Below are positions 56,012 through 64,000 of a stretch of 64,000 bases of DNA, piece by piece (positions within the stretch are counted from its first letter, which is position 1; every line of letters begins with the position of its first letter). This DNA is from Clarkia xantiana subsp. parviflora (Eukaryota; Streptophyta; Magnoliopsida; Myrtales; Onagraceae): positions 21,387,901-21,451,900 of the forward strand of contig JAPTYO010000013.1 in NCBI GenBank assembly GCA_036873135.1, in the 5' to 3' direction. Under the pieces are notes generated by a model. That model had not been told where the DNA came from and did no database searches. It saw nothing but the letters and a program-made list of their open reading frames with translations. Position numbers and translations under genes: made by a program.

Positions 56012-57226
56012 ATCTTAAAGCAAATTATTTGTTGGTTTTATAAGAGGATGCTTAATTGAATTTTGAGATTCAATTTTTGGAGAAAATTATTTATTCTCTA
56101 AAGTTCACAAATATTGTCGAACAACGACGTTGAGAATGTGAAAATGCTCGAGAAGAGAGTACATGCGACTGATAAAATCGCTTAGGCCATTTAGGCCATC
56201 GAGACTGATAAAGTCGTCAAAACTCGTTGAGGCTATTAGGACCGTTAAAGTTGCTAAGTCGTTGAGACTACTATGACTAATCAAGACGGTCAAGGTTGTT
56301 GAACCTGTTAAGGCATCCGAAATTGATATGCTTGATAATGAGGCTTTGTCCCTAAACCCACCCGTTGAGACCTATGGGGCCGTTGAATCCATTGTTGAAA
56401 ATGAGAGTACAAAAATCGGTTAAAGCCGATTGAGTGTGTATGACAATTATTATGAAAGTTTTATTTCCATGTCTAAACACTAATTATTACATATGACATG
56501 TAAGTAAGTGTGAATGAACAAATCGATTGCACACTCCTGAACTTTGGCGCGTATATATGTCGTGACGTTTGTACACGGGAGTTAGCCGCGTGTGGGTCTG
56601 GTTTTGTTAAAACCAAAATTAAATGTGCCTAGGTTTATTTTCTGTCCAACAGAAAAAAAATATTTTTTTAATTTAAGTGATTAAACTTAGTTACTGAAAT
56701 CAGAAATTCAAATCGATTTTGAATTTTAGTAATCCGAATTTGATGTCACAAATTGATTACTATTGTGGGGTCGAGTACCAAATACTCGTACCTCTAAAAA
56801 ATCTCAAGGAGTTGGTCATAAGTCCAATGTTTGAACGCTACTCATTGAGAATGTAGCTAACACTTGGCGGACAACTCTAAAATTGGGAAGTGCTGTTATC
56901 GCATATACCGACGCATTGTTTACCGGGGTTGGACCCTCGTTCAGGCCGCCGTCTATGATGCCGAGAAATTCGCTGAGACTTACTTCAGACGTTGAAGTCA
57001 AAATATAGAAATTCTTTTTGACAAAATTTGGGAAAAAAAAATAGTGAAGAAGAAGCGTCCCTATTGGGAGCACTCGAAATCGTAAAAAAAGATGTACATT
57101 AAATACAGATAGACGAAAAATTCAGTTGAGATGAAATTTAAGCGTAATGGTCGTAGTGCCTAAAGTAAACATGAATAAAAATGTTTTTGCATTGGCAGTA
57201 GTGCCTAAAGTGAACATGAAATAAGA
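56012..57226 (+). pseudogene. Cop3 gag region, decayed
   Basis: Where gag should be, no frame survives. An imperfect run around 56105-56400 repeats GTTGAG/GTCGTTGAGACT-type words. No gag domain or zinc knuckle is recognisable. Confidence 0.5.
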
Positions 57227-57600
57227 ATGTTCCTTCTTGTGCTGAATTTGTGGCACAATAATTTAGAACATGTTAACTACGATAACTTGCGGAGGTTATC
57301 TAACATGGTTCATATTCCTAAATTCAAAATAGATCAAGAACTTAAATGTGAAGTTTGCGTTGAAGCAAAACTTATTCGATCGAATGGATTACCGAATTTC
57401 TTGGTTTAATACAAAACAAGGTTTGCGACTTAAAATATGTCTAAACACGAGGCGGAAAATAAATACTTCATTACTATCGTAGATGATAGTATAAAATATT
57501 GCTATGTATACTTGAAGAAGGAAAAAAAGATGAAACATTTTAAATTCATGGTTAACAAAAACTTGAGTTTCAATTAAATAAAATTATTAATTGTTTCCGC
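57227..57600 (+). pseudogene. Cop3 GAG-pre-integrase and integrase start
   Basis: A plus-strand frame has LWHNNLEHVNYDNLRRL and CEVCVEAKL, the His/Cys region before copia integrase. The next piece (about 57465-57560) reads like ITIVDDSIKYCYVYLK, the start of the integrase core with its first Asp. Stops follow. Confidence 0.75.
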
Positions 57601-58686
57601 AATAAGAAATGCAGCAAAAATGATTCTCTGTTTAGATAATGTTGGCTTAAATACGATTTAATCCGTGTAATTTGTGTACTGCATAAAACCCAAATTGAGT
57701 TGGGTCGCGGTTTCGATCCAACCAGGCAACGTTTTACATATTAGTTTTGGACTAATTTTTTTAATAATGTTGTCGACGGTCAAGGTTTTGACTTAGTGAA
57801 TTGCAAGGGTTGTCATTATATATGTAGTTGATCGAATTCAACCGCAACCCTTCATTCCTAAAATTTCGGGTAATTTTGGCACTTGTGATGCAACAGACCG
57901 ATGCCGTTTATTGGTCTGACGATCATACTGTTTTGAGAAACGCGGCGGTCTGATGGTCAAATTTGATCTCATATTGTTTTTAGGAAAATGTTGATGTTTT
58001 GACGGTCTGAGGACCTACATTGATAAAATGATGATCCGAGGATCAATGATGATGTGGTTGAGAGTTTGTAATAACTTCATACCAAACTCGTGTGTTAACA
58101 CGTTAAATTTTTATGGAAGAAATAAAATAACGTGGTTGAGACCATGTTTGTTTTAGAGTATGATTAATATGGGGTAGCTATTTTTAATTAGCAATTACCT
58201 TTTGAATAAGGTACCCCATAAGAAGGAATGTAAACTCTGTTTGAGTTGTGCCTTCAAATGTGGGGGGTGTCTTGCTAAAAGTTATGATACCTCTACGGAA
58301 AAGGCGCATACATTCCCTAAACTGTTGATTGCATTTTTATAAGGTATGCTCAGAACAGTAACGCTTATCGGTTTCTTCTGTTTGAATCGAAAGTGTCGGA
58401 TATACACAAAGATACGTTATTGTAATCAAGAAATGCATATTTCTTTGGAAAATGTACTTTTGGCTAAGTCTAGAGGAGAGGCAAGCATATGAGACTATAT
58501 AGGAAAAATAGTCAAGACCGAGAACATGGAGGGCATGTTGAGGTCGAAACCGAGGTCGAGCCCATGATGAGTAAAAGGGCGAGGATTGGAAAATCCTATG
58601 GTCCAGTTTTTCTGATCTATACGCTTGAAGCCGAACCTTAGACTTACCACGAAGCCGTAAAATCTTCTGAGAGACCTCTATGAAAA
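57601..58686. other. Cop3 interior, unreadable
   Basis: Should hold the rest of integrase. All frames are interrupted. Repeated short words such as GGTCTGA and GACGGTCTGAGGA occur at 57890-58050. No domain seen. Confidence 0.5.
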
Positions 58687-59945
58687 AAGGCAATCAATAG
58701 TGAAATCGAATCCATCTTGCAGAACCACACTTGGGAGCTGGTGGATCTTCCGCCCGGAGGCAAACCGTTAAGCTACAAGTGGATATTCAAACGTAAAATG
58801 GAAGAAGATGGATCAATTTGATAATTACAAAGCCCGATTTGTCATAAAAGATTATAGACAAAAGGAATTACTGGATTATTTTGTTATATTTTCTCTAGTA
58901 ACTAGAGTCGCATTCATAAGGATAGTGCTTGCGATTGCAGCCTTGCGAAATCTAGAAGTACAACAAATGGATGTGAAAACAGCTTTCTTACATGGAGATT
59001 TAGAGGAAAATATCTACATGGAACAACCTGAGGGTTTCTCTGCGCGAGAGCAGGAAAAGAAAGTCTGTAAGCTTGTCAAATCTCTGTATGGTCTAAGACA
59101 GGTGCCTAAACAATGGCTTTATAAATTTGATAGCGTTTTATTGGAGAAATGTTTCAAAATAAAAAAATATGACAAACGTTTAACGTTGATGACATGCTAA
59201 TCATTGAAAATAACGATGAGGTAATCCGATCAACTAGACATATGTTGAATTTGAGTATTGACATGAAAGATATGAGCGTTGCTGTTGTGATCTTTGGAAT
59301 TAAAAGTTATCAGGACTTATACTAAGTCAAACTCATTATTTTGACAATATTTTGGATAAATTCAACAAAGCTGACAAGAACGAGGTCACTACTCCAATAG
59401 ATACGAGCAAGTATTTTTCAAAGAACAAGGGAGAATATTTTTTTCAAAATTGAGTACGCTCAGATTATTGGAAGTATTATGCACTTAATTTCATGCAATA
59501 GACCAGATATCGCTCACGCTGTAAGTGTATTGAGTCGATATACGAGTAACCCTAGTGTTGACCACTGGAATGGGGTAATCAGGTTACTTAGGTATCTGAG
59601 ACATATTCGTAATCATGGTCTACACAACGAGATATCCATATGTGATAGAATGTTTTAGTGATGCAAATTGGATATCCGATTCAAGAACAATTGAGAATGT
59701 TTTCTAAAAAATAGACACTACCACATTGAGTTTGAGTGGTTACTTTTTCACCTTACGAGGTGCAACTGTGTCGTCGAAAATCCTCAAAGCAAACAGTCAT
59801 AGCCAGATCGACTATCAAGTCTCAGTTATTGTACTGGAGAAATGTGCCGAAGATGCAGAATGGCTATGCCATTTTCTCGAGGATTTCACTAATTGGCCAA
59901 AACCTGTGTTAGTGCAAAGATTGATGAGTTTGTTTTTAGTTTAAT
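58687..59945 (+). pseudogene. Cop3 RT and RNase H remnant
   Basis: RT entry at about 58730-58810 (LPPGGKPLSYKWIFKRK), then 58808-59200 with VVQQ-like LEVQQMDVKTAFLHGDLEE and YMEQPEGF, KSLYGLRQ. The catalytic YVDD region near 59190 is frameshifted (DVDDMLI in a broken frame). RNase H-like pieces follow at 59455-59620 ([25 protein letters not shown]) and about 59730-59900. Not functional. Confidence 0.8.
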
Positions 59946-61047
59946 CCAAATTAAATTCAATCTAATGAAATGTTAAAAATTTAGGAGATAGGGTTAAAGC
60001 AAAAAGTGGTGCACCCCCCATTTGGCCTGAAAAACCTTTGTTAAAGGTTGAGAAATGAGACACTTTGCGAACCTGTTTGTCCACACAAGAATCAACCTAA
60101 ATTTAGTTGTTGGATTAACAAAATTATTCCGGCAGGAAATGATAGTCTGAGGACTTTGTTGGTTTGAGAACATTGATGCAATGTTGCGATAATCAATCTG
60201 TATAACACAATATAACTTGTATAATGGAATGTTTAGACGTATACGTCATAAACATTATAATTCCATTAGACAGTTGCTCTCAAATATATTTATTGTGCTC
60301 GATGTAGTAAAGTCGGCAGATAAACAGCGGATCCGCTACCCGAAAGGGTTAAACAGAGAGTATTTGGTCAAGCGTAGAAGGGAATGGGGCTAAAACCCGT
60401 GTAGGAAACACTCTTGAGAAGGAAAACCCAACCATGATGACTGGAGATCCCATGAACTTCGTTCAATGGGACAACCTAATCACAAGAGTGAGTGTGGTCA
60501 CTGTGGGGGTAAAACCCCGATCCCATTCCTATGATGCAAACAGTGATGGAAATGAAGTTAAGCTTTTGCCTTTGTTGATATTCAAGTATCGGTTGAGCCG
60601 CGCATAGTAAATGCAAACTACTTAATTAAGATCACATATTAAGCAAAGCTTTTAATGATTCGTAAGGAGAACTCAGAGTCTTAATTATGCTCTTGAGACA
60701 TAGAAATAGAATCACCTATGCGAGTGAGAAGTGGGGCCGCTTCGAAAGGAATTGTTGAGGGCGCAATTCTTAGAAACGCTTGCAGAACCAGACGAGTGAT
60801 CCAGGGCCTAGGGATCACAGGGCGTGAACCGAACCATACTAGGAAGGTACATGTGTGGGTTATGCCGTCATCTACACCAACGACTGTCGGTTCAAGGACA
60901 TCACGTCTACCGACCAGTCAGTAGAGAAGGCATGATCTCACAAGGGATAGGTTCAAAGGGGTTACCCCTACCTATCCTTTGCAGGTATTGACCGCTGAAC
61001 TCAAACTTCGTGTCTATGTTTCCAAAATTTCCATTCATGTGGAGGAT
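59946..61047. other. Cop3 3' untranslated region
   Basis: About 1.1 kb between RNase H and the 3' LTR. It has no long frame and ends in the purine tract GTGGAGGAT. Sequence such as AGAAGGGAATGGGGCTAAAACC looks typical of copia 3' leader DNA. No gene is supported. Confidence 0.6.
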
Positions 61048-62270
61048 TGTTAGACAATTTGGGCTCATTTTTATTAAACTTTACTTAGGCTATTTTTTTT
61101 TGTCTAAGTTAAATTATTTTGTACAAGCCCATTGTATTTACTTTAGCCCAGCCCAAATTGTTTAGTGAATGAAATTTGTGGAAACACTTTGTACCACATC
61201 GAATAGTTTCCTCTCCTCCTCCATTCTCCTATCCTATATAAAGGAGTATTCCTGTTCACTTTTTTACACAATGAGAAATGAAATCTCTTCCTTCTTGGTT
61301 GAGTATTCAATTTTTCGGAACCCATAATCTTGGGATCCAATTATATTTTCTCATCCTCTGTTCTTCGTGTTGACGAATGCAGAGTTCTTCTAGGTTGATT
61401 TCTACTTTTGTCGTGTTCGACATTTCTAGTTATTTTATTTATAGCCGTTGTCGTCGGCTTTCCTGTTCTTTGTTTGAGTTCAGGTATCGTGAGTTCGGTT
61501 CGGTCGAACGTGTTGCATGCATACCACGATTCGATGACATTGTTGAATCCTGGGAGGTGATCGCCCCTTGTATAAACCCCTTTGCATAACCCGAGGGTGT
61601 TGATGGGCGAAATTGCCTTAAGGAGACCGTGATCTGCACGAGCCTCAGTATCCTATATATTTCCTCTCCTCCTCCATTCTCCTATCCTATATAAAGGAGT
61701 ATTCCTGTTCACTTTTTTACACAATGAGAAATGAAATCTCTTCCTTCTTGGTTGAGTATTCAATTTTTCGGAACCCATAATCTTGGGATCCAATTATATT
61801 TTCTCATCCTCTGTTCTTCGTGTTAACGAATGCAGAGTTCTTCTAGGTTGATTTCTACTTTTGTCGTGTTCGACATTTCTAGTTATTTTATTTATAGCCG
61901 TTGTCGTCGGCTTTCCTGTTCTTTGTTTGAGTTCAGGTATCGTGAGTTCGGTTCGGTCGAACGTGTTGCATGCATACCACGATTCGATGACATTGTTGAA
62001 TCCTGGGAGGTGATCGCCCCTTGTATAAACCCCTTTGCATAACCCGAGGGTGTGGATGGGCGAAATTGCCTTAAGGAGACCGTGATCTGCACGAGCCTCA
62101 GTATAAAAATACGTATTCATTTTCATGTCGAATTTTACGTACAATTTCGGTGTTGCCTATATCTTGCCTTTTAATTGGAGGAATTACTTGTAAGTAACCG
62201 AGATTTGACTAATTACATTTTGATCATTGGACTTTATAAATTTGCATATCTACACTCAATATTTCCAACA
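61048..62270 (+). repeat. Cop3 3' LTR with internal 453-bp duplication
   Basis: Begins TGTTAGACAATTTGGG and ends TATTTCCAACA, like the 5' LTR. The segment at about 61208-61660 is repeated at about 61661-62113 with a period of 453 bp. I see two base differences (GTTGACG versus GTTAACG, GTGTTGATG versus GTGTGGATG). The unit includes the TATA motif CCTATATAAAGGAG, so this LTR has two core promoters. Confidence 0.9.
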
Positions 62271-62275
62271 AAAGC

Positions 62276-62472
62276 ATCCTACTGTAGGCCCTTTGGAGGA
62301 GTTGATGAATGAGAGATGTCTATGCAACACATTCTCACATGGAAGAGATTCTTTATTACTAGCACTTTCTAATATTTCACCATGTTACAATTACAATAAT
62401 CATTTTGCCAGTTTACTGCTTACTGTTAGCAGCTACCGAGTCTCAAAATTTGGATTTGACGTAAGTTCTTAA
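62276..62472 (+). other. Exon-like open stretch right of Cop3
   Basis: Directly right of the Cop3 TSD a plus-strand frame continues to a TAA at 62472, with KHPTVGPLEELMNERC and LLLALSNISPCYNYNN. Removing Cop3 would join it to TTGCAAAGGATACATGAAA at 55212-55234, which has an acceptor-like AG just upstream. It may be part of a disrupted host gene. No family recognised. Confidence 0.25.
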
Positions 62473-63650
62473 AGAGTTTTAATATTTAAAAAACATTATT
62501 TATATAATAATATATAACATAATAAAAAATAGCTATTTACAAAAATACCAATACTCGCGAAATGCGTGGGCAAATACCTAATAGTTAACTATTTTCATAT
62601 CAAATACGTACAATTAAACCATTTAGTTTTTCTGTAGTTGTAAAAGTATTTTCTTAATATTAAACTATAATTAATTATTTTCATCTATAATAATTACAAT
62701 TAAGTACTTAATTTTTTGTAAATATTTATTTGCAGTTCATATCACTAATAATTTGAGTGATTTCTAATATATTATTTTAAAACAGATAATTCAATTCTCT
62801 ACCAAATTACATATACTAATATTTTTTACACTTAAAGTAATGCACGCCAGTCATCATATAACATATAATATATTGTAATATACAGATGTATTATTTGTGT
62901 TAATGTAAATTTTTAAAAAATGATAAAAATAATGAAAGTATAAAAGATGATATCTAAAAAAATTATTCTTGGACTATTATAATAATAAATCATGTATTAT
63001 ATATTTTTCTATTAACATTTATTTTGTGGAGAAAAATATAATATAACAATATCACATTTTTTATTTTTTACAAATAATTTATTATTGTCAAGTTAATTAT
63101 AATAGTTTTACTGATATAATTATTTTGTATAGATTTATTTTATTTCATAATTTTTTTTTTAAAAAAAAAGTTAAAACTAATATAAGTATAAAATTATGTA
63201 TAAACAAAATGTTTTAGACTATTACATTAATCTATAATCTTATATATTTTATTTTTCTTTTACGTTTATTTTATAGAAAAATTAATTTAATCTATATGTT
63301 ATTTCTAACTTTTTGCAATGCAAATAATTTTAATGATAAACACTGTAACAATTTAAATAAATATTTAATATACCCCGAAAAAAAGCTGAACAAATATTAG
63401 AGAAAATAAAAAGGAATAATGCCAAGAGCATACTATTCTATAACCAACAATTTTGTTTCCTAGCATGGTAAGGTGATTAGTGGTCAATTTATTTAATCCG
63501 TAAAGATATTATCATTCATTCATTCATTCATCGTCCGTATCCTCTCATTTCCACTCCACCAGTATCGTTATCCTCATGGATTGCCAATAAAATAACAAAT
63601 GTAATCTTCTTCTTCACCATTTTAACTGCATCTGTAACAGAATCTCGACC
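62473..63650. other. AT-rich intergenic DNA upstream of the P450 gene
   Basis: Very AT-rich, with poly-T/A runs near 63150-63170. No frame or element is supported. A short ATTC repeat lies near 63514-63531. The last 200 bp should hold the P450 promoter and 5' UTR, but no convincing TATA box is visible. Confidence 0.6.
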
Positions 63651-64000
63651 ATGGAGCTCTTCTCAGCCTTCCTCCTCGTCCTTCTAATCTCCGCCTCCCT
63701 CTCCTTCTTCCTCCGCCTCATCGCTTCTTGGCCGCCATCAAAACGTTCCACTGGCTTTAAAACCTACCCTCTCCTCGGCTCCTTGCCAGAGTTCCTCCGC
63801 ATGCGCCACCGCATCCTCGACTGGATGACGGAAGTCCTCGCCGCCGTCCCCTCCCACACCGCCGTCCTCACCGGCCCCGGAAACTTCCACGGCGTCATCA
63901 CCGCGAATCCCTCCGTCGTCGAGTACATCCTCAAGACTAACTTCGACAACTTCCCAAAGGGAGACCTATTCATCATGCACCTCCACGACTTCCTCGGCAC
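63651..64000 (+). CDS. Cytochrome P450, CYP94-type fatty-acid/oxylipin hydroxylase (5' part)
   Basis: The frame opens at ATG 63651 (context ACCATGGAG) and is still open at the window end, giving 116 codons. The first 23 or so residues are a hydrophobic ER signal-anchor (MELFSAFLLVLLISASLSFF). Then come a Pro-rich hinge (WPPS), the YPLLGSLPEFL region, HRILDWMTEVL, ITANPSVVEYILK, TNFDNFPKG and LHDFLG. These match the N-terminal part of the CYP94 family in the CYP86 clan. Those enzymes hydroxylate fatty acids or jasmonoyl-isoleucine at or near the omega end, using NADPH through the ER reductase. The subfamily and the catalytic parts (I-helix, ExxR, heme Cys) lie outside the window. Much more GC-rich than its surroundings, and probably the only functional host gene here. 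Confidence 0.88.
   Translation, partial: MELFSAFLLVLLISASLSFFLRLIASWPPSKRSTGFKTYPLLGSLPEFLRMRHRILDWMTEVLAAVPSHTAVLTGPGNFHGVITANPSVVEYILKTNFDNFPKGDLFIMHLHDFLG

Larger units (their letters stand above)
55235..62270 (+). mobile_element. Cop3: Ty1/copia element with modified 3' LTR
   Basis: LTRs at 55235-56011 (777 bp) and 61048-62270 (1223 bp) are flanked by AAAGC (55230-55234 and 62271-62275). A purine run GTGGAGGAT precedes the 3' LTR. Copia pol fragments lie in plus-strand order inside. The LTR length difference comes from a 453-bp duplication within the 3' LTR. The LTRs have several other differences, so the element is older than Tat2. Confidence 0.92.

Noticed and set aside
58337..58693. 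A 118-codon minus-strand frame
   Set aside because: It is antisense to the decayed Cop3 integrase-RT linker and matches nothing I recognise.
63764..64000. Minus-strand frame at the window end
   Set aside because: It is the complement of the P450 coding sequence, which has clear family motifs on the plus strand.

Overview
The window is plant nuclear DNA, probably from a eudicot. It is about 60 kb of nested LTR retrotransposons, with one clear host gene at the right edge: the 5' end of a CYP94-type cytochrome P450 at 63651-64000 (+). Evidence for a plant: Ty3/gypsy elements of Tat type (PBS reading TTGGCGCC..., an extra antisense gene between pol and the 3' LTR), Ty1/copia elements, one with a TGGTATCAGAGC initiator-Met PBS, a small hAT element, AT-rich intergenic DNA and the P450. 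I see no rRNA, tRNA, CRISPR or bacterial-style operon.

Layout. (1) 1-1182: AT-rich DNA with a small inverted-repeat element (about 437-963). (2) 1183-28479, 'Cop1': a decayed Ty1/copia element with 184-bp LTRs and TSD TATAC. It is split by 'Tat1' (3497-26222, minus strand, 766-bp LTRs, TSD GGCGT). Tat1 carries gag-PR-RT-RNaseH-IN and an intron-containing antisense gene (aORF). Its RT is split twice: by 'hAT1' (11458-12148, 8-bp TSD ACTGTCAG) and by 'Tat2' (12365-22682, minus strand, 1110-bp LTRs that look identical, TSD CGCAC). Tat2 has no intact polyprotein. (3) 28480-30212: AT-rich DNA with old LTR-like debris. (4) 30213-46628: remains of a minus-strand copia element ('Cop2') on both sides of a composite plus-strand Tat element ('Tat3'). 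Tat3 has two copies of a gag-protease module and no RT or integrase. (5) 46668 to about 53911, 'Tat4': a minus-strand relative of Tat2, truncated at its 5' end, with aORF, tandem repeats and a protease-gag segment. (6) 53912-55234 and 62276-63650: AT-rich host DNA with two exon-like stretches. (7) 55235-62270, 'Cop3': a decayed plus-strand copia element (TSD AAAGC) whose 3' LTR carries a 453-bp internal duplication.

How the parts relate. Tat1 encoded the full replication machinery but is now broken by two insertions, a nonsense codon and a frameshift. Tat2, Tat3 and Tat4 keep Tat-type signals (LTRs, PPT, and PBS where the 5' end survives), aORF sequence and repeat-rich untranslated DNA, but lack RT, RNase H and integrase. 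In Tat3 and Tat4 the protease is followed directly by a second gag-like domain with its own C-x2-H-x4-H-x4-C knuckle, where Tat1 has RT. They look like non-autonomous elements packaged and copied by a Tat1-like partner. The identical Tat2 LTRs suggest this was recent.

LTR ends and TSDs were read directly from the sequence. Family names rest on recognised motifs, not on database searches.
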